A DNA stretch of 64,000 nt from Agrobacterium vitis (GCF_037039395.1 NZ_CP146245.1:1-64000); one strand, 5' to 3'; positions 1 through 9,631 are shown, counted from the stretch's first letter. The notes: a model not told the origin generated them from the sequence alone. Program-made: numbers and translations.

Positions 1-177
1 AACCCAGCTCTCTTGTCTGGCATCCCTAATCCAGTCCCGTCCTTGGACGGTAAACCCGCACGGGGTTCGCAGCTACTGCGACCTCTCCGGCTACGCCTGC
101 GCGGTGACCGCGGCCGGGCCCGGATCGAACGGGCGCCATCGAGCGGGGATCGGCCCCGCCAACGGATGGAGCCTCAC

Positions 178-357
178 ATGTCGGATCTCAGCCTCGCACA
201 AAACCACGCATTCGATCTTGCCCGGACCCTGATGGTCCCGGTCATCCTCTTCGAGGTGGATGGCGAGATCGGCGTCATGATTTCCGCCGAGTATGACGGC
301 GACGAAGACGCCATCATCAACGAATACGATCCATTTGCTTACGGATCGGCTCATTGA
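178..357 (+). CDS. Small conserved plasmid protein, function unknown
   Basis: A 59-residue acidic protein beginning MSDLSLAQNH. The ATG at 178 follows a purine-rich stretch (ggatggagcc), so it is preferred over the longer upstream reading frame. No domain is recognised. It lies upstream of the toprim-type gene, in a group of housekeeping-like genes that I recall from large rhizobial plasmids. The run of Asp/Glu near the C-terminus (residues 35-52) is its only conspicuous trait. No membrane segment or signal peptide is visible. Confidence 0.5.
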   Translation: MSDLSLAQNHAFDLARTLMVPVILFEVDGEIGVMISAEYDGDEDAIINEYDPFAYGSAH

Positions 358-431
358 GCCGATCACCCCTTCGGGGGAAGGCGTGCCGCTTGCGCTGATG
401 CGCGCGCAAGGGAGGCTTCGCCGCGAGCTTT

Positions 432-449
432 CCCAGCAGATCTGCACAT
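432..449. promoter_or_regulatory. Degenerate tra-box-like palindrome
   Basis: The stretch carries GCAGATCTGC followed by ACAT, matching 14 of 18 positions of the known TraR operator; all mismatches are in the left arm. It lies about 85 bp before the ATG at 533. It could be a weak TraR-type site for the downstream gene or a chance palindrome. Confidence 0.25.
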
Positions 450-532
450 TGCGAACCGCGCCCTTGCGCGCTTCCATCTTCGCGGCCTGGGCGCTGCCAG
501 TCCGAAAAGTCAGGAAGGCTAAAGGAAGTGAA

Positions 533-1467
533 ATGGAAAAAAATGAGATCGAGCAGCTGCGCGCCCTGGTGGGCTGCGCAGCCGTCCTCGAGCATGAAGA
601 CTTCGCGATAGACACGAAAGAGAGCACGCGCCGGGCGGTAAAATTCCGGCGCGACGATGACATCGTCATCGTCATCCATGATGACAGGGGCTGGTTCGAT
701 GCACGTTCAGACGCCAAGGGCGACGTTTTCGCGCTCGCAAGCTATCTCCATGGGATCGGCTTTGCCGAGGCCTTGGCGGTGGTCAGCGATCTCGTCGCGT
801 TTCAGCCCACCGCACCGACCTGGGACAAGCCTCTCCGTCAAACCCAAACAGGGGCTGCGGTCGCTGACCGCTGGAACCACCGAAAACGGCCGTGGCGCGG
901 ATCGGCGACGTGGACTTACCTCCAGCGATGCCGGCGCTGCCATGGCAAGTCATCTCCGCGGCGATCGAGGCGGACGTTCTTCGAGAAGGCCCATATGGCT
1001 CGATGTGGGCGAAACATGTCGATGAGGCTGGCGCCGTCATCGGCTGGGAGGAGCGCGGTCCGGACTGGCGCGGGTTTTCCACCGGCGGCGCCAAGGCGCT
1101 CTTCCGGTTTGGAAAGGTGGATGCCCGTCGGATCTGTGTGACGGAGGCGGCGATCGATGCGCTCAGCCTGGCCGCGATCGAGCAGACACGATCCGACACG
1201 CTCTATGTCAGCACCGGCGGCGGGTGGTCGCCGCTAACCGCGCTCGCGTTGGAAAACCTGGCTTCCGGGGAAGGCGCATGGCTGGTGGCGGCGACCGAAA
1301 ACAATGTTCAGGGTGAGGTCTTTGCCGATCGTCTGCGCCAGATGGCGGAATGCGCCGGGTGTGACTTCTCGCGGCTGAGGCCGGAATCGGAGGATTGGAA
1401 TGAGGAATTGAAGGAGAGAAGGGAGAGAGGAGAGCTGCCGCATACGCGGACAGCGCATCAAGGGTGA
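533..1467 (+). pseudogene. DUF3991/TOPRIM-domain plasmid protein, frameshifted
   Basis: Two reading frames together make one plasmid primase-like protein. The N-terminal part starts at ATG 533, preceded by aaaggaag, and reads to about residue 130 (RPWRGSATWTYLQ). The C-terminal part continues one frame over as MPALPWQVISAAIEADVLRE and ends at 1467. The second part holds the TOPRIM-like block (VTEAAIDALSLAAIE, then AATENNVQGE); the usual Asp after AAT is Glu-Asn here. Inserting one base near 926 joins the halves without loss, so this is a recent single-base deletion or a sequencing error. Family members are commonly linked to conjugal plasmid DNA metabolism; their exact role is not established. 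Confidence 0.7.
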
Positions 1468-1597
1468 AGCTGCCGCCCGCCTTACGGCGGCCCTTGACCC
1501 GCTGCTCGCGAGGCGCCGGCTGAGGAGGGGTGATCAAAGGACTGAACAGAGAGGTCGATCAGGCTTCGCTTCAGTCGCAACCCCGAAGGAGCCGCAG

Positions 1598-2203
1598 ATG
1601 TTCAATCCTCCCACCATCCGTAAGGTGTTCGAAGGCGTGGCCAGCCGCCATGAGATGTACGCCCTGTTCAACCGCCACAGCCAGTCACCATTCAACGATG
1701 ACCGTATTTCCGGCACGCGTTATGTCGGTGAGTGGTTCGAGATATCCGAAGCCGACCACGACCGCATGTTCGAGATCCTCCCTCCGCTGTTTTACCGCAG
1801 TGACATGTTCGCCATGCGGGAGTTTCTGGCCGCCAGCGTCACCAGCGTGTTTTTTGCACTGACGATCGATGATCGATCCCGATGGTTTCACGGCTATTGC
1901 GACCTGGGCGATCGCCAGTCACCCGACCGCATGTGTGCCGAGATCATCACCCGCGAATCCCGTCCGGTGCGTGCCATGAACCGACAGGAAAAGCTCGATC
2001 ATATCTGGAGCGCGACCGGTCCGGATTTCCGTGGTTATGCCGACGCTCGCTTTCCAGCCGATCTGCGCAATCGCCAGATCGTGCTCGTTTATCCCTCTGC
2101 CCAGGGCAAAATCTGGAAGCTTCTTGCCGATCTGACCGACGAGGAGATCGCCGCCAAACTGCCGGTGCAATTCCGTCTTCTGCCGGAAACCATAGCTGCC
2201 TGA
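1598..2203 (+). CDS. DUF1419-family plasmid protein
   Basis: A 201-residue soluble protein starting MFNPPTIRKVFEG after a gaaggagccgc ribosome-binding site. The overall sequence fits the DUF1419 family, which I know mainly from plasmids of Rhizobiales. It has an aromatic-rich centre (residues 55-115) and no signal peptide or membrane segment. It sits 130 bp after the toprim-type gene and 98 bp before the methylase gene in the same orientation. No biochemical role is known. Confidence 0.7.
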   Translation: MFNPPTIRKVFEGVASRHEMYALFNRHSQSPFNDDRISGTRYVGEWFEISEADHDRMFEILPPLFYRSDMFAMREFLAASVTSVFFALTIDDRSRWFHGYCDLGDRQSPDRMCAEIITRESRPVRAMNRQEKLDHIWSATGPDFRGYADARFPADLRNRQIVLVYPSAQGKIWKLLADLTDEEIAAKLPVQFRLLPETIAA

Positions 2204-2301
2204 CGGCAGTCTTCACGTCCAAACCTCCACCATCCGCAGCCTGGCAACACCGCTTCTTCCCGCGAGTGTGCCTCGGCGCGCCCACTCACAGGAGTTTACC
2301 A

Positions 2302-3643
2302 ATGGCGCATGACGATCCTTTCGCTGTCGACCTATTCGGCAATACAGCTCTCGCATCCGGTTTCGATCTCGGCTTGACGGGTTTCGCAGCAGACTTCGCG
2401 ACCGATATCGACCCCCGGCCCTTGACGCCGGCACCAGCCGCTCCGGTCCGCAAAGAACCGAAGCCCACGCCGCAGATACGGGAGAAGGTCGATTTTCGGC
2501 TGGAGGGTTCTCGCGGTCTCGCAAAATCTTGGCGCGACCGTGCGCGTGACAATATCGCCGCCATCCTGCTGGCGAACGAGATCGAACGTCACGGCCTGCC
2601 TGCCCGACCTGACCAGCAGGCCAGGTTGATCAAGTTCACCGGCTTCGGCGCCTCTGATCTGGCCAACGGCATATTCCGGCGTCCGGGCGACGAGGCGTTT
2701 CGCAAAGGCTGGGAGGAGCTCGGCAGCAATCTCGAAAGTGCTGTTGCGCCAGATGATTACGCGTCGCTGGCGCGCTGCACCCAATATGCCCATTTCACGC
2801 CGGAATTTATCGTTCGTGCCATCTGGTCGGGCTTGATCCGTATCGGCTTCATGGGTGGACGCATCCTGGAGCCGGGTATCGGCACGGGGATGTTTCCGGC
2901 GCTGATGCCGGATGCTCTCTCCAAGGTGAGCCATGTCACCGGTATCGAGCTTGATCCCGTCACCGCCCGTATCGTCCGGCTGCTCCAGCCACGCGCGAAA
3001 ATCATCACAGGTGATTTCTCGCGCTCGAACCTGCCCGCTCATTTCGATCTCGCGATCGGCAATCCCCCCTTCTCGGATCGAGCGGTGAAGAGCGATCCGG
3101 CTTTCCGCAATCTCGGCTTCCGGCTGCATGACTATTTCATCGCCAAGTCCATCGACCGGCTGAAGCCCGGCGGGTTTGCCGCCTTTGTCACGTCGTCCGG
3201 CACCATGGACAAGGCCGATGCCCGAGCCCGCGACCACATCGCCGGCATGGCCGATCTTGTTGGAGCAATCCGCCTGCCCGAAGGCAGTTTCCGCGCTGAC
3301 GCTGGCACGGATGTCGTTGTCGATATCCTCTTCTTCCGGAAGCGTCATGCTGACGAGCCGGCTGGAGACGACAGCTGGCTCGATCTCGCGGATGACCACG
3401 ACGCCGATTGGCGCGATCTTCCGGCTCGAACATGCTCTCGGCGGGTTTGAACATGAGCGCGAGAACTATCGCAATCGGCTCGCCGATGCGAAACGTCGCC
3501 TCGCCTCCTACACACCGCGTCTGGGGGAAAGCTTCTCATTCCAAGCCGAGCTTGAACTCAAGCTGAGCCAATTGGACGAGATCGAGAGGGATCTGGCGGC
3601 AACCGCCGATGAACCAGAGGAGGATAGCCAGGAAGCCGCGTAA
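2302..3643 (+). pseudogene. N6-DNA methylase/helicase fusion gene with the helicase part deleted
   Basis: The frame from ATG 2302 (after acaggag) gives the N-terminus of the very large methylase-helicase proteins of rhizobial plasmids. It includes the SAM-binding motif ILEPGIGTGMFPAL (about residues 190-203) and the catalytic NPPF (about residue 255). This frame runs into unrelated residues and stops at 3450. From about 3420, one frame over, the sequence matches the C-terminal coiled end of the same family (ENYRNRLADAKRRLASYTPR) and stops at 3643. The roughly thousand-residue helicase centre is missing, so an internal deletion with frameshift is inferred. The remaining 382-codon frame keeps both methylase motifs and could still make an orphan methyltransferase. 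Confidence 0.7.
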
Positions 3644-3765
3644 ACTGCGGTATATTCACCGTCACTTGAAACGGGGTCGGACCATACACATCTACCGGTC
3701 ATCACCCGTTTTGATGGTTTGCCTCACAGTGGCGATTGCCGCGCGTGCGTAGCTGTCCGGGTTGG

Positions 3766-3804
3766 AAGGGCGCTCCCCGAAAGGGTCGAGTGCCCTTTCG
3801 TTTT
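3766..3804. terminator. Stem-loop terminator
   Basis: A 9-bp stem with one G-T pair (aagggcgct pairing with agtgccctt) is followed by tcgtttt. It lies between the end of the methylase remnant (plus) and the end of the antitoxin gene (minus) and could serve either. Confidence 0.55.
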
Positions 3805-3846
3805 CAAGTACGCGAGCACGTTTTGCCATCGGACCCAAATTCTTTA

Positions 3847-4236
3847 TCAGCCTGTCAGGCTGCGGAGCGGTGCTTTTTTGGCACGAGATCTTGCCGGGTT
3901 TTCTTTTGTGACGGGCCCGGCATCATCATCGAACAAGGAAGAGAGGACGACCGGATGCCGGTCCGGAAAACGGGCGACAAGCTCCAGGGTGCCGCCCATG
4001 GCCCCGACATAACTGCGCAACGTGGACAGAAGCAGATCGCTCCGCTTCTCCAGGCGCGAAATATTTTCCTGTTTTACACCGAGCGTTTCGGCCATCCGGA
4101 CCTGGGTGAGGTCGCGCGCCTTGCGCAGATCCTGCAGTGTCCGGTATTCCTCGAGCCGCTCGTTGCCCAGCTGTTCGAGCCGTTCGCGACGTTCCGCAGG
4201 AAGGCCCTGAAGGACGTCATCCAATGATCTAGCCAT
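3847..4236 (-). CDS. higA: XRE-family antitoxin (HigA-like)
   Basis: A 129-residue protein with an N-terminal coiled region and a central helix-turn-helix (LTQVRMAETLGVKQENIS, about residues 42-59), followed by the LEKR recognition-helix end typical of HigA/XRE antitoxins. The C-terminus is basic and low in complexity. Its start overlaps the end of the toxin gene by 8 bp, giving the toxin-first order typical of higBA modules. It is expected to neutralise the toxin and repress the operon by binding the repeats near 4601-4637. The symbol is by family resemblance only. Confidence 0.8.
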   Translation of the reverse strand: MARSLDDVLQGLPAERRERLEQLGNERLEEYRTLQDLRKARDLTQVRMAETLGVKQENISRLEKRSDLLLSTLRSYVGAMGGTLELVARFPDRHPVVLSSLFDDDAGPVTKENPARSRAKKAPLRSLTG

Positions 4237-4600
4237 TCTTTTTCTCCTTCATTGCGTCGAGATGCTGTGTCAATCGCTGATCGGCTTTTGCGATCAGCAC
4301 TTTGTAGAACCGCGTCTGACTGCCGCCCGATTTGTCGCCTGCCACCAGGAGGATTGCCCGGCGCTCGGGATCGAACGCATAAGCCAGTCGCCAGACGCCG
4401 TCTGCAGCCTTGAACCGCAATTCCTTCATATTCGCGTGTGCCGATCCCTTGAGCGTATCGGCGTAGGGACGACCAAGTTGTGGACCGTAAGCTTTCAGGA
4501 GCGGCAAGGCCGCGAAGATTTCGTCCTGTACCTCTTCCGGCAGGGCTGAAAACTCCGGGTCGAACTCGTCGTGGAGCAGAACTGCCCATTCCTTCGTCAT
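4229..4600 (-). CDS. higB: RelE/HigB-family toxin (Gp49-like)
   Basis: A 123-residue protein of the phage Gp49-like HigB/RelE toxin family. Characteristic stretches are FSALPEEVQDEIFAALPLL near the N-terminus, then GSAHANMKELRF and WRLAYAFDPERRAILLVAGDKSG. The usual activity of the family is ribosome-dependent mRNA cleavage; that is family knowledge, not shown here. It is the first gene of a two-gene minus-strand operon with the antitoxin. On a conjugative plasmid the pair probably acts in post-segregational stabilisation. Confidence 0.8.
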   Translation of the reverse strand: MTKEWAVLLHDEFDPEFSALPEEVQDEIFAALPLLKAYGPQLGRPYADTLKGSAHANMKELRFKAADGVWRLAYAFDPERRAILLVAGDKSGGSQTRFYKVLIAKADQRLTQHLDAMKEKKNG

Positions 4601-4637
4601 AATATGATCTCAGAGTTATATGCTGTCAAGGTTATAT
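4601..4637 (-). promoter_or_regulatory. Promoter/operator of the toxin-antitoxin operon
   Basis: On the minus strand a TTGACA box (4624-4629) lies 17 bp before CATATT (4601-4606), directly upstream of the toxin ATG. Two gttatat direct repeats (4615-4621 and 4631-4637) flank the TTGACA and are plausible antitoxin-binding sites. The very short leader makes the exact start uncertain. Confidence 0.4.
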
Positions 4638-4988
4638 TTTGGAGTGATTCTGTTCGGCATCCAAGCTCAACATCCTACAACGCCTGGTGCGAATGGCCAA
4701 TCGGGATCGGGCAGATTTAACACGAGGGTAAAACGGAGAGGGGAAAGAAGGGGATAGGAAACCGGTTCGCAAGGCCGGTCCAACGGCTGCCGGTTCCCTC
4801 AATCGCGCCGGTCGCCGAGACCGGGCCAGCTTGTCTCGCAAGGCAGGTGTGCCTCGCTCTCCCGCAAGCCAGATCTGCTCCGGCGCAATTGCAGCCGCCG
4901 GCCCATCCTGCGGTTCGGGAGGTGTCTTCGAAATGAAGATGAGGAGGCAAGGACAGTCCGTCCGCCCGAAGCTTAAGAGGTCATTCAC

Positions 4989-6704
4989 ATGCAGTTGATT
5001 ACAGCCGATCCCCGCAGCCTGAAAGACAATCCCGACCGGTCCCGTCAGTCGAAATCTTCGCCCCAGTCCGACGCGCTGTTGTGCGCATCGATCAGGGCCA
5101 TCGGTGTCGTCCAGCCGCCGATTGTCAAACTCGATCCGGAAGGCGGCAACAGCTACATCATCGTCTTCGGACACCGCCGCGCCGCCCAAGCGATTGCCGC
5201 GGATCTCATGGAAATCCCGCTGCTGCTAACCGATCCCTCCGACGATCTCGGCGCCATGCAGTCCTTTGCGGAAAACATCGCCCGTGAACCGTTGAACCCG
5301 GTCGACCAGTGGCGAGCCATTGAGCGGCTGGTGGCCCTGGGATGGACCGAAGAGTCGATCGCCATGGCGCTGGCGCTCCCCAGTCGGCAGATCCGCAAAC
5401 TCAGGCTTCTGGCCAATATCCTGCCCTCGATGCTCGACCAGATGGCGCGTGGCGATATGCCGAACGAGCAGCAGCTGCGCACAATTGCGGCTGCCGGTCA
5501 GGACGAGCAGGCCGAGGTCTGGAAAAAGTACAAGCCAAAGAAACAGGATCCGCAAGTCTCTTGGTGGGAGGTCGCCCGCGCGCTGACCACGACCCGGATG
5601 CTGGCCAAACATGCGAGCTTCGGCGAGGATCTAGCGCAGGCTTACGGCATCACCTGGGTCGAGGACCTGTTTGCCCCCGCTGACGAGGATAGCCGCTATA
5701 CCACCGACGTCGAGGCGTTTCTCGGAGCGCAGCAGGAATGGCTGGCCAACAATCTGCCCAAGCGTGGTTCGGTCATCGAGGCCAATGAATACGGCCAGGC
5801 CAAGCTCCCGGCCAAGGCGCAACAGGTCTATGGCAAGCCGGGCAAGGGCGATCTGACCGGCTGGTACATCAACGCGCGCGACGGCTCGGTGCAGTCGGTT
5901 GCCTACCGAATACCCGAAGTGAAGAAGGCCCGGCTGGTCAAGGATGCCGAGGGTGTCGAAACCCTCGTAGAGGAGGTCGAGGCACCGAAAGAGCGGCCCG
6001 ATGTGACCCAGAAGGGTCTCGACATGATCGGTGATCTGCGAACCGATGCTCTGCACGAGGCACTCGCCCGTGCGCCGATCGAAGACGACACGCTGATGGC
6101 TCTGCTCATTCTAGCCTTCACCGGTACGAATGTCAGCATCGCCAGCGGTGCATCGGACAATCCCTATGGTCATGCGAAATGCGGGCCGCATGCTGCCCGG
6201 TTGATCGGCGAGAACGGCAAGCTGTCCTTCGATCGCGAGACACTGTTGCAAGCTGCGCGCTCAGTGCTGATCGAAGTCCTGTCTCTGCGGCGCAATCGCT
6301 CCGACAGCGGCCTGATGGCCCGTATTGCCGGGGATGCGATCGGCGCCGATCAATTCCTGCCCAACATGGCGACCGAAGACTTCCTCTCATGCCTGTCACG
6401 CGCAGCACTTGAGGCCGTCGCGGAAACGGCGGGGGTGCCCGGTCGGATCAAGGTGAAGGATACCCGTGGGGCATTGGTCGAGCATTTTGCCGACGGACGG
6501 CTGGTGCATCCAGCAGCGCTGCTCGCGCCTTCCACTGTGGACCTGCGGTCATGGGTTGGACGCTACATCAGGGCTGACAGCGGACTGGAGGATGCCCACG
6601 ACGACCCCGATACACTCGCAGAGCAGCCTTCCGGTGGTGACCTCGTAGACCATTCCGTCGCCGAGGAAGAGGCCGACGAGGGTTTCCGCGAGGCCGCCGA
6701 ATAG
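4989..6704 (+). CDS. ParB/RepB/Spo0J-family nuclease-domain plasmid protein
   Basis: A 571-residue protein with an N-terminal ParB-like domain (residues 1-110). It shows the GHRRAAQAI motif (about residues 59-67) and the AENIAREPLNPVDQWRA motif (about 92-108), then a KorB-like helix-turn-helix segment around residues 118-140. The remaining C-terminal 400 residues form a large uncharacterised region ending in an acidic tail. There is no adjacent ParA or repABC, so it is probably not the partition protein of this replicon. It belongs to the ParB-like orphan proteins carried beside DUF1419 and DUF7007 genes on rhizobial plasmids. A strong terminator follows. Confidence 0.8.
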   Translation: MQLITADPRSLKDNPDRSRQSKSSPQSDALLCASIRAIGVVQPPIVKLDPEGGNSYIIVFGHRRAAQAIAADLMEIPLLLTDPSDDLGAMQSFAENIAREPLNPVDQWRAIERLVALGWTEESIAMALALPSRQIRKLRLLANILPSMLDQMARGDMPNEQQLRTIAAAGQDEQAEVWKKYKPKKQDPQVSWWEVARALTTTRMLAKHASFGEDLAQAYGITWVEDLFAPADEDSRYTTDVEAFLGAQQEWLANNLPKRGSVIEANEYGQAKLPAKAQQVYGKPGKGDLTGWYINARDGSVQSVAYRIPEVKKARLVKDAEGVETLVEEVEAPKERPDVTQKGLDMIGDLRTDALHEALARAPIEDDTLMALLILAFTGTNVSIASGASDNPYGHAKCGPHAARLIGENGKLSFDRETLLQAARSVLIEVLSLRRNRSDSGLMARIAGDAIGADQFLPNMATEDFLSCLSRAALEAVAETAGVPGRIKVKDTRGALVEHFADGRLVHPAALLAPSTVDLRSWVGRYIRADSGLEDAHDDPDTLAEQPSGGDLVDHSVAEEEADEGFREAAE

Positions 6705-6729
6705 CATCGGTCGAACGAGTCTGAACCCG

Positions 6730-6759
6730 ACGCCGCTGGCTGATGCCGGCGGCGTTTTT
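6730..6759 (+). terminator. Rho-independent terminator
   Basis: The stem acgccgc/gcggcgt (6730-6736 with 6749-6755) is followed by a run of five T residues. It lies 26 bp after the stop of the ParB-like gene. Confidence 0.75.
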
Positions 6760-6786
6760 GTTTCCAGCAATCAGAAGGAGTTTGTC

Positions 6787-7437
6787 ATGGCAGAGATCCA
6801 TGATGACATGGCCGCGGAAAAAGCGGTGCATGAAGCCGAAATAAGGGCATTGGAACGGCCAACAATACAAGCAGGAGCATCGACACCTTGGGGCATGGCA
6901 CAGGTCTCGCGGCAATATGCCGACGATATCGTTCTGCATTCGACCGCCAGTCACGGTGGTTTCCATCTCGCCGAGAATGCCAACGCCGTCGTCCATCCCC
7001 TCTATCGCAATGACGACGGATTCTACGAGGAGGATTGTGAATGGGCAAAGGTCGCCCATGCCTTCCCGCAACTGTTCACTGCCTATGAGCGGCGCTTGGC
7101 CGATCGCACGCTTCGCGACTATTTCCCTCATGCCTACGAGCGCGTCACGGGAGCAATACTGAACGGCGGTCAATCTCGCATGCGGGACAGGCAGGAATTC
7201 GAGAGTCTCCACCGCAACGACTGGGTCGTCATCGCGGCCCTCAATTGCGATCACCAGCCTGGCTTTGTCGAGTGCGTCGCGACGCTGGGTGGGATCCGGG
7301 GCGAGACCGGCGAACGGCGGTTTCTGGTTCCGCGCTCCGACTACACGATCGGCCGGCATGGCTTCGTCATCGATCCAGTGAAGCACCAGTCCTATGATGG
7401 TCCGTCCAGCTTCGTGACCTGGGCGACGAGGCAATGA
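6787..7437 (+). CDS. DUF7007-like plasmid protein
   Basis: A 216-residue protein starting MAEIHDDMAAEKAVHE after an agaaggag ribosome-binding site. The central part, with HGGFHLAENANAVVHP and YEEDCEWAKVAHAFP, fits the family I know as DUF7007, found on plasmids of Rhizobiales. No catalytic motif is evident and there is no signal peptide. The next small gene starts inside its stop codon region, which implies translational coupling. Function unknown. Confidence 0.65.
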   Translation: MAEIHDDMAAEKAVHEAEIRALERPTIQAGASTPWGMAQVSRQYADDIVLHSTASHGGFHLAENANAVVHPLYRNDDGFYEEDCEWAKVAHAFPQLFTAYERRLADRTLRDYFPHAYERVTGAILNGGQSRMRDRQEFESLHRNDWVVIAALNCDHQPGFVECVATLGGIRGETGERRFLVPRSDYTIGRHGFVIDPVKHQSYDGPSSFVTWATRQ

Positions 7438-7580
7438 CTGTCGCATTCACAGACAGCGACACACCTCGAAATCAGGTGATCGACTTTACCGGGCTCTATC
7501 GCAGGATCTGGGCACGGCAGCGGGATTATCGCTTCCGGCGGGCTGAGCTGACACGACAAACGAAGGCGCGGTGGAAATGA
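7434..7580 (+). CDS. Small basic protein coupled to the DUF7007 gene
   Basis: A 48-residue basic protein (MTVAFTDSDTPRNQ at the start, ending TKARWK). Its ATG overlaps the TGA of the preceding gene (ATGA), the usual layout for coupled translation. It is rich in Arg and Lys in the second half. No family is recognised; a genuine gene is suggested mainly by the overlap and reading-frame position. Confidence 0.45.
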   Translation: MTVAFTDSDTPRNQVIDFTGLYRRIWARQRDYRFRRAELTRQTKARWK

Positions 7581-8069
7581 GAGGAAAGCCCGGCCACAGT
7601 GAGGGTGCGATAAAGCGTTGATCGAAGCGCGGAAGACATGGCACGGGGCAACCGGCTTGCAATGGCGTGTGCTTGGGGCCGAGATTTGTCAGTGCCCCTT
7701 GTGGGTGACGCGGCGTTGCCAAGGTGGGATCGCCATGGCGATTGCATCATGCTGTCGTGAACCAGATCGTCGGCCGGCACAGCACCTCGGTTTTGCTGCG
7801 GTCTGACATGGGCGCGCCCCGGTCAAAGGCCGCTTTCGCGCCGCGTTGCGGCAGGATCATCGCCTCGTCGCAGGGCAGGCCCGCGTCTGTTGCAGCCCGC
7901 CTGAGGCGGGCAGCACCATCCGCAAACCTTCCCCGCTCCTCCTGGCAATGGCCTGACCTTGGGCCGGGCCGCTGGTGCCCATGTCCTTTTGCCCGCACCC
8001 GAGGGGCTGAGCCGGAAGACAACCGGCACCCCGGGCTTCGCTGAAACATCGCTCATAAAGGATCCGATC
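7581..8069. other. Non-coding stretch
   Basis: No convincing gene on either strand across 489 bp; the open frames here lack recognisable protein features. The last 30 bp form the leader of the gene at 8070. Confidence 0.4.
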
Positions 8070-8654
8070 ATGGCACCGCTCAACCGCCCCACCCAGAAAA
8101 ACCGTCTGGCAAAATCCCAACGCGCCACCACACTCGAAATGGTCAGGCACGCCTGCCCCGATACAGCCCAGGCACTGCGCATCTCCGAGAGCTTCGGCCT
8201 TGCCCTCATCGACAGCGACGGGATCCGCGACCTCCACCGCGGCCAGTTGATCAAAAGCGCCGATGCCCTGAAGGATGGCCTCGCCGAAAAGGCCATGCAG
8301 ATCCACATGCAGCGCATCGTCGGATCGTTTGTCGGCTCCGCCTACGGCGCCGGGCAATTCTACAGCCGCGCGGTCACAGAAGCTCGCGATCTCACCACGA
8401 AACTGTCCAATGATACCAGAGACGAGGACCTGGACGGCCCAGTAGGCTTCGACAGCCGCGCCCAGCGCAAGCGCGAGTTCGCAGCCGACATGGGCCTGCA
8501 GGCCCACGTGCTCCGCATGGCAGCCGAAGGCGCCATCTCGGCCTACGAGGATGTCACCGGCGAAACCTGGAAGCCTTACGAGCGCACGGTCGAGCAGCCC
8601 GCCAACTCCGTCGATCAAAAGGCCGCAACGGCACAGATGGCAGCCTTCGAATAG
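8070..8654 (+). CDS. Conserved rhizobial plasmid protein, function unknown
   Basis: A 194-residue soluble protein starting MAPLNRPTQKNRLAKSQRAT after a taaaggatc leader. It is helical and polar with no membrane segment. The sequence type is familiar to me from large rhizobial plasmids, next to DUF736 and HU-like genes, but I know no function. A strong hairpin follows directly after the stop codon. Confidence 0.6.
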   Translation: MAPLNRPTQKNRLAKSQRATTLEMVRHACPDTAQALRISESFGLALIDSDGIRDLHRGQLIKSADALKDGLAEKAMQIHMQRIVGSFVGSAYGAGQFYSRAVTEARDLTTKLSNDTRDEDLDGPVGFDSRAQRKREFAADMGLQAHVLRMAAEGAISAYEDVTGETWKPYERTVEQPANSVDQKAATAQMAAFE

Positions 8655-8660
8655 CCGGAT

Positions 8661-8678
8661 GCGGGGCTTCGGCCCCGC
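8661..8678 (+). terminator. TTCG-loop hairpin
   Basis: A 7-bp GC stem (gcggggc/gccccgc) closes a ttcg tetraloop seven bases after the stop codon of the preceding gene. The T-run is short (gtttc), so termination may be partial. Confidence 0.55.
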
Positions 8679-9070
8679 GTTTCACCAGCGTCTGGTTCCG
8701 TCCCTACAACCTGGTTCGGAAAAAGAAAAAAGGGCCGACGGAAAACCGCGGCCCATAAGTGTGAAGGTCATGGACCTCCAGAGGGGAACAGCTACTGCGG
8801 CGGAACTGGGAGGAAACCGCCATGTGCATCAGCTGAAGTCTGTATGCATGAATTTTCAACACGCTGCACCTAATTTTTGTGCAGTGCAGCTATGCGTTGG
8901 GCAATCAGGTGACTGTTCAGGCGCCTTTCAAAGTGCTGGCGCTCCTCAGGTGACGTGTGTCAGTTAACACTGTCAAAATGCAGGGTTCACTTGAAAGCAA
9001 GGCCGCCCGTGTCATCAACTTTTCGCAATTCCAGTCTTGGCAGCGAATGAAGCCAGCCATATTCTCGGGC

Positions 9071-9631
9071 ATGGCCAAATTCTTCCCGACTCTCGAACCG
9101 CAACACCATCGCTTCATCGTGGCACAGCACATGTTCTTCACCGCATCGGCAGCGCCGACCGGTCATGTCAACATGTCTCCGCGCAGCACGGACATGTTTC
9201 GTATCCTTGGCGACAACGCCGCGATGTATCTCGACCGCACCGGCAGCGGCAACGAGACCGCTGCCCATCTGGGGATAAACGACCGCCTCACCATCATGTT
9301 CTGTGCGGTTTCCGGGCCGCCGCTAATCATGCGGCTGTTCGGCAAGGGGCGCGTCATCCATCGCGACAGTGACGAGTTTGCCAGCCTGCTGGACGAGCGG
9401 TTCGACGGCAACGCGCCGCTCGGCGCGCGGCAGATGATAAGGCTCGACTTCGATCTGGTTCAGACATCCTGCGGCTACGGCGTGCCGTTGTTCGAATACC
9501 AGGAAGAGCGCCCGCAGATGGACGCCTGGGCCAAGGCCAAGGGCATCGACGGGATCGACGACTACTGGCGGGAAAAGAACCAGGTCAGCCTAGACGGCTT
9601 TCCGACCGGCCTTTTCGAAACGCCCGGCTAG
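9071..9631 (+). CDS. Pyridoxamine 5'-phosphate oxidase-family flavoprotein
   Basis: A protein of 186 residues when started at ATG 9071 (MAKFFPTLEPQHHRF); an upstream in-frame start at 8957 is possible but the added residues look unlike the family. The fold is suggested by FIVAQHMFFTASAAPTGHVN near the N-terminus, then DNAAMYLDRTGSGNETAAHL and RLTIMFCAVSGPP, the split-barrel FMN-binding pattern of this family. Substrate unknown; relatives bind FMN, haem or F420. It stands alone, with more than 400 bp before it and 600 bp after it. Confidence 0.75.
   Translation: MAKFFPTLEPQHHRFIVAQHMFFTASAAPTGHVNMSPRSTDMFRILGDNAAMYLDRTGSGNETAAHLGINDRLTIMFCAVSGPPLIMRLFGKGRVIHRDSDEFASLLDERFDGNAPLGARQMIRLDFDLVQTSCGYGVPLFEYQEERPQMDAWAKAKGIDGIDDYWREKNQVSLDGFPTGLFETPG

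Noticed and set aside
2332..3399. 355-codon minus-strand frame opposite the methylase
   Set aside because: High-GC antisense shadow of a frame with clear methylase motifs.
4989..6704. Replicon partition gene parB/repB
   Set aside because: The protein has a ParB-like domain but no adjacent repA/parA or repC and a large unrelated C-terminus.
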